Below the pieces are notes generated by a model. The model was not told where the DNA came from and made no database searches. It worked only from the letters and a program-made list of their open reading frames with translations. A DNA stretch of 64,000 nucleotides from Strix aluco (taxonomy: Eukaryota > Chordata > Aves > Strigiformes > Strigidae), in contig NC_133938.1 of NCBI RefSeq assembly GCF_031877795.1, positions 11,626,920 through 11,690,919 on the forward strand, given 5' to 3'. Position 1 is the first letter of the stretch. The number at the start of each line of letters is the position of its first letter. A program made the translations under genes and the position numbers. Of the stretch, positions 1 through 31,900 are shown one piece after another.

Positions 1-1958
1 GTGCTCGGTGGGTGCGGTGCCCTGCGCTCTCCAGCTCCCGCTGCATCCCGCCGGCTCACCCTGGCATCTCCCTGTGACGGGGACGAGGGGTGAGAGTGGG
101 CAGGGTCCCCGGGTGGCCCTGGCATGGGGGCAAAGCCCTGGGCTCGCGCCTCACACCCGTGGCTCTCACAGCCACCAGTGCCGCAGAGACACTGCGCAGG
201 GTGGGGGCTGCGTGGAGCCATTTGCCTTTAATTGAATTTATTTGTTACAACCCCAAACAATGTAAAGCAGGCTTCTCCCAGGCTCCAGCTGCCTGCCTGC
301 CCATTAAAATACCATCTAGAACAGCAAATCCCCCCTCCCGCCTTGATATAAAACAGCCGGTCAGCAAGAAGCAGCAAGCGAAGTCTCCCTGTGCACGAGC
401 CGATCCCCTGCTCTCCATCCCACTCCCCCAAGGCTGGTGGCCCACAAGGCTCCAAGTCCCCTCCCGGGTGGCTCTGGGGGAAACAAGGGTCCTGCAGGGA
501 CACCCAAAGCCCCCAGCTCAGAGCAGACCCACTGTCCGGGAGACCATCGCTGTGGCATCAGGGCAAGGGCAGGCTGAGCCCCGTCCTGCCCATGGGCTTT
601 TCCAGTTGGGTTTTCAATCCCTGTTGGCATGGCAGGATCTGGACCCATCACTGGGGTTGTCACCCCCCTCTGCAAAGCTTGGGATCCCCAAATGGGCCGC
701 CCACCTGACGAGCCCTACACCCTCTTGCTCGGGGCGCAAGTCACCATGTCGTGACCGTGCCAGCTGCTGTCAGGGCCGTGCGGGTCCTGGGGGGGCAGCT
801 GGTCCCTGGGGCCCATGGAGGCAGCAGGTGGGCAGTGGGACAGGGTGCATGGTGCGGAGCGGGCAGGGGTGCCGGGGGTGATCCTGCCAATCCCAGTCCT
901 GCGTGGTGCTTGCGTGGCATGGGAGCTCGGTGCTGGCGTGGCTGAGCCAGGATGGGTCGGAGAAGCTGGTCCTGCAGCACCGAGAGCCCGGATCCCAGGG
1001 AAACCCGTGGTGCCCTGGGATGGGGCAAATCCAGCTCAGGCCCAGGGCCTGACGGACACCGAGTGGGTCCCCATTGACCATCCCACAACTTTTCCAAGGA
1101 CGTTGATGTCATTTCCCTGTCTGCAGGGCACCGGTGGGAGAGCCCCCAGTGGAAACCAATGGTGACAGATAGGAAGCGGATGGAGAACGTGGATCAGGGC
1201 AACCGGTGGTGCTGGAGAGGAGGAGAACTTAGTTTTTAAAAATTAACTTCATAAAAAGCAGCAGCTGCCCAGCGGTAGTGCGGGTCCACCGAGGAAGAGG
1301 AATGGTGGAGCTGTTAATAGCAATCAGGCAGCAGAAGTGCTGAATAGCCGTTTCCCTTCTGTATTTGGGGACACGCCAGATGCTGCAGGCCTATCGCCGG
1401 ACGAGGGAGAAACCCTTTACGTGCCGCTAAGGCCCGGGAGAGCTCGGTGGCAGCGGGTTGGGCTGGCAAGGCCCTGGCCAGGGCATGCGGAGGAGCCACC
1501 TGAGGAACTCAGTTTATTTATTGGCATTTCCCCATTTTTGACCAGTAAGGAGACACCAGGATGAGCATCACCATCGTTGCTCCAGGGGAACAGGGTGGGC
1601 AGCAGGGATGGGGATGCACATGGTGGGGGTGCTGCTCCACGTGGGTTCACCGCCCCCCCGGGTGCACTCAGCAGTTCCTTGGGGAGCCATTCCCAGCAGG
1701 AGCAGCACTAGGTCTGTCCAATAAAGACGTGAGAAGGATGTAAAATGAGCAGAGAAATAATCCTAATGACCCCACAAATTACTGGTGGCATTTACCCCTG
1801 GCCCTTTTGCCAGCCCCCTGCCCCATAGATGGGGGTTCCGTGCCCCCCTGTCTCCAGTTCTGGGGTGTTGGGCTTGACTCCCCATGGCAGGGGATGGGGC
1901 AGCACTTGTGGGCACACTCGAAGAGTGGGGTGTCTTGCTGCCCCCCACCATGGCCCTG
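1..1958. other. PTCH2 5' flank, no gene seen
   Basis: No coding exon can be supported here; the open frames are GC-rich shadows. Two AT-richer islands stand out from the GC-rich background: about 215-360, with a TTTAATTGAATTTATTTG core, and about 1205-1400, with TTTTTAAAAATTAACTTC and GTTAATAGCAATCA. Both look like conserved non-coding (enhancer) sequence. A plus-strand AATAAA at 1720-1725 could be the polyadenylation signal of a gene ending upstream. By human synteny that gene would be EIF2B3, but no EIF2B3 coding sequence is visible. Confidence 0.4.
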
Positions 1959-1959
1959 G

Positions 1960-2640
1960 GGAAATATCTGGCCCTTGGGGAGGGCAACTGTCACTGGGGG
2001 TGGAGGGTCACCCTGCTCTTGGGGGGGGTGTGGGGTGGGGGTGTGTGTTTGTTCTTGGGAAAAGGCATCGCAGGGGATGCCTGGCCCTTGAAGGGGGGGT
2101 GCCCATCCCTTGGGGTGGCTATGGGGGAGATGTGCAGCCTCTGGGAGGGGGCTGCCTATCCCTTGGGATGGCGGGGGGGGGCTGCCCAGCCCTTGGAGGG
2201 TGGACATAGGGGGACATCCAGACCTTAGAGGGCTGCCTATCCCTTGGGAAGTGGTAAGGGAAGATGCCCGGCCCTGGAGGGGATACCTGACCCTTGGGGT
2301 GGCTATGGGGGGGTCTGCCCGGGACTGGGGGGGGGAACTATGGGCGCAGTGCCTAGACCAAGGAAGGTAGGTACGGGGTGATGCCCATCCTCGGGGAGAG
2401 GCTGGGGGGGGCACTCCCTGCCCTTGGGGTGCCCTTGGGAGGGATGTCCATCCCTTGGGGCAGCTCCGGGGGGCTGCCTACCCTGGCGGGGCAAGGGTGT
2501 TCATTCCTGGGGGTGCCTATGGGGGGGGATGCCCTGCTTATGAGGGGGTAGCTATGGGGGGGCTGCCTATCTTTAAGGGAGGGGCTACAGGGGGATACCC
2601 ATCCCTAGGGGTGTCCGGAGGGGGGAGCTGCCGGTCCCGG
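1960..2640. repeat. Degenerate G-rich tandem repeat upstream of PTCH2
   Basis: Phrases such as 'CCCTTGGGGTGGCTATGGGGG' and 'GGGCTGCCTATCCCTTGGG' recur about every 35-60 bases. This is a diverged minisatellite-like array with many runs of three or more G on the plus strand. It leads directly into the G-run and GT-repeat part of the PTCH2 CpG island. Confidence 0.6.
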
Positions 2641-3101
2641 GGTTGAGGCGGGGGGCGGGGGGGGGGGGGGGGGGTGGGCGGTGTGTGTGTGTTGCCGCCG
2701 CCGCGCTCCCCCCCGCGGCGGGGCCGGGCCGGGCCGTGCGGGGCGGGGGGGCGGGCGGGGGGTGTGTGTGTGTGTGTGTGTTGGGGGGGGGCGGGGGGGG
2801 GGGTGCCGCCGTGTGTGGCCGCCGGCGGCGGGCGCGCCGTTGCTTAGCAGCGGCGATGGGCGCTGCCGCGGCGGCGGCGGCCAATGGGAGCGGCGGCGGC
2901 GGCGCGGCCCCGGCGCCCCCCGCCCCCGCCTCCCCTTTAGAGAGGCGCGGCGGGCGGCCGGCGGCACACAGCCCTGCGCACCGGCACCACCGGCACCACC
3001 GGCCACCGAGCCGCCACCGGCCCCGCCGCGCGCATGGGGGCCGCCGCGCTCGGCCCCACATAACGGGGGGGGGGGTGCCCAGCCCCGCCAGTCGCCCCGC
3101 C

Positions 3102-23528
<20,427 letters not shown>

Positions 23529-25055
23529 GTGAGCTTGGGGACATGGGCATCCTACCCTGGGGCTCATACACAGTGGCGTGAGGGTGTCGGGTGGGTTTGG
23601 ATGGACCTGATTAACCCCCCCACCCATTCTCTCTCCCCTCAGGTTGACAGCTCCTGGGCAGAGCATCTCCCCAGCGCCCAGCGGGCACAGGAGGGTGCAG
23701 AGCAGGGTTGCCCGCATCGTGCTGCTAATCGCCCGAGCGGCGATGCCCCCCCCCGGTCTCAGCCGAGGAGGACCGGCCCCCCCCGCATCCCCCGCCAAGG
23801 GACTCAGCAGGGCAGGCTGGCACTTCTATGCAAGCTGTGTGCAGGTCACGCCGTGCCCGCGTGTCCCCTACCCGGGGCTGTGCTGATGGTGCCGCGTCCC
23901 CTCACCCACGGTTTGGGGTTACCCTGCCCCAGGCTTGTTGCCCCCCCAGAAATGGAAGCACTAACCCCCCCTCTGTTTCTGGAGCTGCTGGCAAGGTGGG
24001 CTTGGTGCCCTGCCAGCTCCCCCACTGCGGGGTCACTGCCTGCTCCCCATCACCTCCTCCTGGGATGCCCCACCCGGGCCACAAGCTGGGGTGCCCCAAC
24101 AGGGTGCCCTGATGCCCCCTGTCCTGGTAAGGGGGCAGCCCCAGAGCCAGCCGTGCCTTGGGATGCCAGGGGCAAGGCCTGGGGCAGGCAACCCCCACCT
24201 TTATTTATTGCAAAGGGAAACTATCTATAGAGAGATATATATTTTTAAGCTTATTTTAAAAGATTTATTTCTCAGCCTACGGCCTTGCCCAGCTGCCCAG
24301 GGTGCAGGCAGGGAGGGGGCAGACCCTTTGCCGGTGCAGGACTGCCTGCTGGAGGCAGCAGGAGTCCGGGCCAGGGGTGCAGACCTGGTTCCTGCCCCTG
24401 CTCCAAGGGGTGCTGGGTGGCCACGGGCAGCTCACCCTGTCCGATGTGCCACTCCATGCCTCAGTTTCCCCACTGGTGAGCACGGGAGGGCTGGAGACAG
24501 GGGACATGCCGCAGCGGAGCCAGGGAGCCTGCTGCTCCCACCGCACAGCAGGGTTTTGGAGGGGGGGGGTGTCCTTGGAGTGGTCCTTGCTGGGCCGAGC
24601 CCCTGAGCTGTCCCACGGTCACAGCCCCTCGTGCCACACTCGTGCTCTGCCCTGGTGCCAGCACGTGCTGGTGCACACACAGGGCTGTGCACGCTCATGT
24701 GGGCACCCGCGGTGTCACCGGGCCCATCTCACTGGGAAAGCATATTTCTCACCGTGTCCCTGTGCAACGGGGCTGTCCCCAGGGCCAGCCCCTGTCCCCG
24801 TCCCCATCGCGGGCACCGTCCGCGCCGTTACCCAGCACTTTAACTCCAGCGGTGTTTGCCGTGCCCGCGGCCCCGGCCCCCCCCCAGCCCCCAGACACTG
24901 CCGCTGAGCTGGGGTGGTCCCGGGCACCCCGTCCCCGTGCCAGGCGTGGGCACGGCGGGCAGCCCCCCCCCCCAACACGCCATCTAAGTTATTTATATCA
25001 AAGAGAGCAAAGGTTTATTTTTGTAGTTTGTACAGGCGGTAGTGGGGACCGAAGG

Positions 25056-25061
25056 TTTATT
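25056..25061 (-). terminator. BTBD19: Candidate BTBD19 polyadenylation signal
   Basis: TTTATT on the plus strand reads AATAAA on the BTBD19 strand, and a second copy is at 25014-25019. No other AATAAA or ATTAAA was noticed on the minus strand between here and the BTBD19 stop at 25952. The 3' UTR would then be about 0.9 kb and would overlap or abut the PTCH2 3' end. Confidence 0.4.
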
Positions 25062-25068
25062 TTTAAAG

Positions 25069-25074
25069 AGTAAA
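25069..25074 (+). terminator. PTCH2: Candidate PTCH2 polyadenylation signal
   Basis: AGTAAA is a known variant hexamer. It sits in an AT-rich stretch (TTTTTAAAGAGTAAATATAT) and is followed by TCTGGCCCTTTCTCCTGGGG as a possible downstream element. No canonical AATAAA is seen on the plus strand in this 3' UTR. Confidence 0.4.
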
Positions 25075-25099
25075 TATATATATATTATATATAAATTAC

Positions 25100-25951
25100 C
25101 TGCTGTGTCTGGCCCTTTCTCCTGGGGGGCACAGCTTGGGGGGAGGGGTGTGGATGTTGGGGTCAGACCCAGCTGTGTGCACACAAGCAGTGGGGTGTGC
25201 AGGGGGGGGGGACACACGTGTGCATTCTGTGGCGTGGGGGGTAAGAGTGTGTGTGGTACATGGTGGGGGCTGGCAGCCTGTCTCCCCCCCCTCCTCAGGC
25301 TATGAGGGTGTGGGGGCTGCTGGCAGGGGTTGTGAGGGGTTCATGGGGGTCACTGGCGTGGGTGCAGAGGTGCTGGGTGGGTGCAGATGCCGGGGTCTCC
25401 GCTCCCACTTGCCCCCCCCCAAGCCCCGGGTTCAGCCCCTTCCCCACTGCTGCAGTGGGGAGGGGGGGTTGTGCCCCTGCCCAGGCCGGTGCCAGCGCTG
25501 GCTGCCTGCTGCAGCGCGGCCCCGCCGCCGGGGGAGGGCAGCACGGCCCTGGGGAAGGGCCCCAGCACAGGGCCCGGCACGGGGGGGCAGCAGTGGGGCT
25601 GGGAAAGGGGGAGCTCACCCTGAGTCCCCATCCCGCAAGGGACTCCTGCAGCCCCGCCACCCCTGGGGTCACTGCCCGCGCTGCATGCAGGTGCCTGGAT
25701 GTCCTTGCACCCACTCCACGGCCCAGCTCCAACACCCCACACCGCCCCCCCCCAAGTCCCTGCACCACTTCTTGGGGTGACCCAGGCATCCTGCCCTGAC
25801 CCCAAAACCGGGGCGTGGGGCAAAGCCCTTTAGTGATGCTCTTGGCCATGGCAGTACCTCCGGCAGTGCCCAGCCCCACAGCCTGCCCCACTGCAGAGCA
25901 CCCGGCCAGGGGCCCCTGGGTCAGGCTGGGGGGGACCTTGACCCCCAGCCC
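25100..25951. other. Interval between PTCH2 and BTBD19 stops
   Basis: GC-rich sequence with no supportable gene. It is probably BTBD19 3' UTR on the minus strand if that gene uses the AATAAA copies near 25.0 kb. Confidence 0.4.
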
Positions 25952-28900
25952 CTACTTGGCGTGTGGGTCAAGGTGACGATGGTGGTCGCGGGGCTGCGTG
26001 CCACGCCGGGGCCGGCAGAGGTGGGAGGGCACCCCACTGCCCTTCCGCAGCGCGTGGGCCCGCCAGGCCGCCGCGATGCTCTCCGCCTGTGGGGACGGGG
26101 ATGGGGGATAGGGATGGAGGCATCAGCATGGCCACAGCTTGGTGTGTCGTCCCCCCCCCAAATCCAGCCCTGCAGCATCCTCCAGCCCCAGAGGTGAGCC
26201 AGGGCACCCTGAGAGGAGGCAGCAGCTCACCGGGATGAGCAGATCCCGCTGGTTGTGGCTCTCCAGGGTCACCAGTTCACTGGGTGCCAGCAAGGGCAGG
26301 CGCAGCTCCCGCACGGGCAGGGCGGCCACCTCGGGCACCGGGCGCTCCAGGACAGCCTGCTGGCCAGCGGGACGTGAGGGATGGGGCTGGTGATGTCCTG
26401 GGCACCAGGCAGTGTTTGGGGAGAGTGAAACAGCCTCTGTGCCCATCACACAGCCCTGGTCGCAGGGACAGGGTGCCTGGGTTCCCTGCCTGGGGGGGTG
26501 GTGGTCCAGGCACCCCGAGTGACTCACCGAGCTGACGTGCGCCCACTCCCGCACAGCCTGCACCAGGTCCAGCTCGTCCACGGCCAGGCGGTCGCTGCGC
26601 AGCACCCGTGCCAGCACCACGTCAGAGAGCTCGTGGAAGCCCTGTGTCCGCACCACCGCCTGCCAGCACATCGGAGCACCAGGGTGCTGGTACTGGGACC
26701 CCACACCAACCCCCCCTCTCCATGGGCCACCAGACCCATCCTGGTGCCATCCCTGCCTGGCACGCCAGCATCCCCCAACCCAGACCCGCCCTTCATTCCT
26801 TGGCACCACAGTACCCCCCCCAGCCTCCACCTGGCACCCAGCAGCTTCTCCCCAGACACCATGTGCTTCTTTTGTCCCCTGCTCAGCCTCCAGCCACCCC
26901 ATTCTTAGAGGTCCCATTTCCCTGTCTCATGCTGTGTTCCCCATGCCACGTGCCCCCAGTGCTCCCCATGCCCGGGGTACCCCGTGCCATGCTCCCCCAT
27001 CACCCACAGCCGTACCGCAGTGCAGCCCTCAATGAAGGCCAGGCAGTGCTGCTGGAGGTCTGCCTGCCCGTAGGTCACCGCAGCCTGTGGGACAACACAG
27101 ACACCTGCGAGGGGGTCTGGGGCAGGAGGGACCCCTGCCAAAGCCCTGCAGAGACACAGGCACTCTCAGGGACCCAGGTAAGGTGAGCGTCCCCATGTGT
27201 GGGTGCCACAGTGCAGGTGTGTGTGGTGGGGGGACACCAAGGTTCCCTCCTTTCCTGGCCTGACCCACAGCAAAGCGTTTGGTGGCTCTACCACCCACAA
27301 CGGTCACCCAGTCCTGTCGTCAGCAGGAAGCACCTGATTTTCCACTTCTGCTTGGGGATGTCACCCAGCCCCAGGTGGGCAAGGGGCCCCAGCATTGCTT
27401 TCACAAGGCCACACTGTGGGGACATGGGGGGGGGCCACTCATCCTCAGCACTCCTTGCGTGGGCACAGGGTCTGCTTAGACCCCCCCACATGTGCCCCCT
27501 GTCCTGGTGCCAGCCCCAGCTTGCCCCATAGTTGCCATCCCCCACTGCAGCAGGAATTTGGGGTGCTCCCATCCTCCTCCAGCCCTACGCAGCAATGCTC
27601 ATCCCAGGGCTGGCACTGCCCATCTGGGCACCAGCAGGACACATCCCTGTCCCCCTGCGGTGGCAGCCCCTGCGTGTGGGGTACTCAGGACCAGCACAGG
27701 CAGGGTGAGCATTGCCTCCTCCTCCACCACAGCAGGGGACCAGCGTTGACGCAAAAGGGGAGGGAAAGCGAGATGTTTTCTTCAGGTTTGTTTTGTTCTG
27801 GGGTTTTGGGGTTTTCTGTTTGTTTCCTCCAGGCCAGTTTTAGCTCTGTTTACGCTGTGGTGGTCTGGCACCGTGTCTGGTGGGAGTTTCTGTGCTCTGG
27901 GGCCGGCATCTCGCCCTGAGAGCATTGCTTTAGCCTACGGGAGGTGGAACAAATCCCCCTTCTCTGGGGAGCAGTCTCGGTCCCACCAAGCACTGTGACA
28001 GGGCCATTGGGACCCCCCTTGCCAAGGCTATTTTTAGGTGCCCCAACTCTCAGAAGAGTTTTTGGGACTGGCCTCAAAAGCATGAGAGCTCCCAGAAACC
28101 CAGTGCCTCCCAGTTCCATGCAGGTGATGGCAACGCCCTGGCACTGGGGAGCTCTGGCCAGCCCTGCTCAGGGCAGTGTGAGGACATTTCCCTGCCAGGC
28201 TGTGGTGGCTGTAGTGTCCCTTGCAGCCCTGGTACAAGGTGTCCAGGAGCTGGTAGAGCAGCTGCTGAGCCAGGGATGGGTAGGAAATCCTGCCCCCCCA
28301 GTCAGGAGGGTCAGGCCAGCTCCTGCCCCAAAATCAGATGGACTACTTTTAACCCTCTGTGACCCCATTGGGGTCACACTCACCTGCAGGGCCTCGCAGA
28401 CCTGCTCCACGGTCAGCGTGTCCTTGATGAACTTGACACAGAGCTGGAAAGCAAATGGGGAGAGGGTGGGCAGAGTGGAGACCCATCCATGCCGTCCCCC
28501 CTCCAGTGACTCTCAGCATTCCCTGAGCCCCCAGGACGTGGGATATGGGACATGGAACATGGAACATGGGGTAGAGGCACCTCCATCTTCCCCCCCCCCC
28601 ATTTTTTTGTAAAGCAGTGATAGACTGTGGGATGACTCACAGCACAGCCTGTGGACAGCCAGTTTGTGCACTGATTCAGCCAGGGACTGAGCCTGATGTG
28701 CCCAAACACCAGCCAACTTCATAGCCCCAGGTGGGTCACCTAACCCTGGCCACAGTCACCTGCCATGTCCTGCCAGGGGGGACACCCCTGGTGTGAGCCA
28801 CAGTGCTCTGGGTGACCCCAGCTTTGCCCAGTCCTGCCTGCCAGCTGTGCTCTGCCTATGACTGCTGGGGACCAGCACCTCCAGCTGCAGCCCACACGCG

Positions 28901-31900
28901 GGCGATGCAGGTGGGATGCAGCCAGGCACGTCTATTGGGGAGCATGACCTCCCTCCTGCCCATCCCAGCTGCCTCCCACGCAAAGGGGTCAGAGCCCCTG
29001 GGAAACCCAAGGGGATGTGACACGCAGGGAGGAGCTGTCAGCTGGAGCAGAAGGGCCCTGAGTCATTGCCAGGAGGGACATGAAGTCACCCTGCAGCTGG
29101 GGATGAAGCCATGGACTTCCCCGGCTGTTCTTGGTCAGCCCCTTCCCCGCCCCTCTGCCTCCTTTACGGCTCTCCCCGCTGCAGGTCATCCCCCTGAGGA
29201 TTCATTTGCTGGGTGGTGGGGTGGGACTCATGTGACTGGGGCATGGGGTCCCCCTTTTTTGCAACACCCCTTATGTCCCTTCCCTGCCCAGCCAGCTGTT
29301 TGACAGCCCCGTGCCACATCTGGGCTTCGGCTGAGCATGTCCCCATGGGCTGACGGGGCAGTCCCAGCCCACCATCCCAGCACACAGCAGCCCACGGTTC
29401 CTCAGCAAGGTCCTTCCCCGGCGCGGTGGGAAGGAAGGGGAAGTCCGGGCGCGAGATGGCGGGTCACGCGATCAGCCCAGCCATAATTCAGGAATCACTC
29501 TGATGACGTGGCCCAGCCACCCTCCCCAATGCTGAGCTGCTTCAGTTCCCTGCCCCCTCCTCATCCGGCCCCCACTCCTCCCTTTTACTCCCTGCTGCTT
29601 TCCCAAAACCTTCCTGCCCGAAGCAGCACCCCCTTGGCAGCACCACGGCTGGCCTGCTGAGTGCTCCCCAGGACCGGGGCTTTCCCTACGGCATCATCCT
29701 GCCGGATGACCACAGAGCAACCGTGGGCGATGGCATAGGGGCTTTCCTGCTGCCCTTTGCTGAACAGGAGGCATGAGGCCCCATGCCTTTCCCTGGGATT
29801 TCCCGGCCCCTGTGGGGCTCCCGGCCGGTGCTGCACCCCCTCAAGGGGGATCCCTCCGGAGAGACCCTCCAGGATCGAGAAGCAGGGACTGAGCCTGCGC
29901 TGGACCCGGGTGATGCACCATGGTGCTGTCCTCAGAGCCACCAGCCATGTGGGGACCACCTCGGGGTGCTCCTCAGCCCAGGGGGCACTTGGGGACCACC
30001 GTCCCCAGTCTAAGCAGAGCCATACCTTGCACAGGTCCTGCAGGCCGTACTCCACCGACGAGGTCAGCACCTCTAGTACCTGCAGGCAAGAGAGATGTTG
30101 TGAGCATCGGCGGGCAGGGTCACGGATGGGCATGGCAGCCCAGGGGCCAAGGGCATGTGTCCTGCCCCTGTGGGAGCTCCCAGGTGGGGCACGGTCAGGG
30201 GGAAGGGGCTGCTGTATGGGGGCATATGAAGGTGTCCTGCTCTGGTGTCCCCATTCCCAGCATCCAGGGTGTGCACAGCCAGCTGTCCCAAGGCTGGGGC
30301 AGACACATGTAGGACAAGGTGCTCCGGACACCCCACTGTGCTGGGCTGAGACCCCACACGCTCATTGCACTGTTAGTCAGCCAGAAAGCATCATGCAGAG
30401 CATCCCCTCCACCTGCAGCACCCCAGGACCTACAAAGCACTCCCCACCCCTGCACCTCCCACCTTGCCTTGCCCTTGCCCATGGTCCCTGTCAGCCCCAT
30501 CCCCACTCACGATGTGGCTGTTGAGGGTGACGCTGTTGGTGTAGAGGAATTCGATGACGGCCAGGAAGACCTCGGGCTGCACGTTGCCCAGGATGAAGGG
30601 GCCCTGGGATGGGATGCTGCTGGGGGAGTCCTCGCTGCCCACTGGCCCCTGGCTGAGCATCCCCCGGAAAGCCTGGCAGCGGCACGCTAGCACGCAGCGG
30701 TGCGCAAAAACCTTCTGCTGCTCCCGGCCCACCACAAACGTCACGTCGCTGTGGGGGAGAAGGGACCATGCCAGGGAAGCCGAGACACGGGATGCCCTGG
30801 GGCTGGGACAAGGCACATGGGCAGGGACCAGCTGGGTGCCCATCTCAGCTGGGCAGGGCCCTTTAGTTTTAATCCAGGGGCTTTTCCAAGCAGAGGCAAG
30901 GAGGGGTCCTTGCTGGTGGCTCCTTGTGGCCATCTGAATGCTGCAGGTGGGGTGAGCAAAATGGGTCCTCTGGAAAGCACAGACAGCCATGGGTGCCAGC
31001 ACAGACAGCTCTGGGTGCTGGCACAGAGCAGGGCAGAGAAAGGCCAGGGACAGCAGGAGAAAGTGGCTTTCTCTTTTGGCACAGCAGAGTCAGGGAAAGC
31101 ACAGCTGCCACCAGGCTCGACTTCCTTGACTCACGGGAACTGACTCACAGGCTCAGGGATGCGAAACCTCTGGCATCGCTGCCAGCGAGGCTGGCACTGG
31201 CCCTCCCCAGGTCTGTGTGACAGGGCAGCCTGTGGTGCACACTGGGGCACAGGGTCCATCCTGCTGCCCTGGGCCCCCACAGCCCCCTCCAGCACAGTTC
31301 CCCAGCCCCATGGCCCCAGGAAAGGGAGGCAAGATCAGGGGAAAGGGGGCAGGCAAATGGGAGGGAGTCTCCAGCCTTTGTGCACCATGCAGCCATGGCA
31401 CAGCCATGCCCTCGTCACCTCCTCCTCCTCTCTTCCTCCACCCCAGCAGGGCAATGAGCAGAGGACATGCCACCCAAACTGCCACGAGGCCATGCACAAG
31501 CCCATGGCCTGACCCTCATGGTGTCCCGCTGGGAGATGGATGTGCCCACCAGAGGGAAGGGCACCTACGTCATCCCACATGTATATCAGGATGCACAGGG
31601 CTGGGGTGTGCTGGGCGATGTGAGCAGAGCCCAACAGGTCCTCCATGACTGCTGCTGCAAGAGGGAGGGACTGAAATAAACTGTTGTGTGACTATGGTCC
31701 ACAGGCCATGGGGGGGAAGCAGGGTGCAGGCTGCAGGATGCGGGCTGTGAGATACGGGATGCAGGCTGCGGCTGTGGGATGCAAGGTCTGGGATGCAGAT
31801 GCAGGCTGCAGGATGGGGGGTGCAGGATGGGTGCAGGATGAAGGTTGCAGAGAGTGGGATGTAGGACAAAGGATACCTGGTGTGGGGTGCAGGTTGCAAG

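Larger units (their letters stand above)
23642..25095 (+). other. PTCH2: PTCH2 3' UTR (probable separate exon)
   Basis: The PTCH2 stop codon is followed directly by a good donor (TAG|GTGAGC at 23529), and a clean acceptor (CCCCTCAG) ends at 23641. The 3' UTR is therefore probably spliced, with this as its last exon. It is GC-rich except for AU-rich islands at about 24195-24275 (TTATTTATT, ATATATATTTTTAAGC) and 24985-25100. The unspliced alternative, in which 23529-23641 is retained, would not change the protein. Confidence 0.5.

Noticed and set aside
1720-1725. AATAAA as proof of an upstream gene's 3' end
   Set aside because: One hexamer without coding sequence or a clear downstream element is not enough; kept only as a note in the flank entry.
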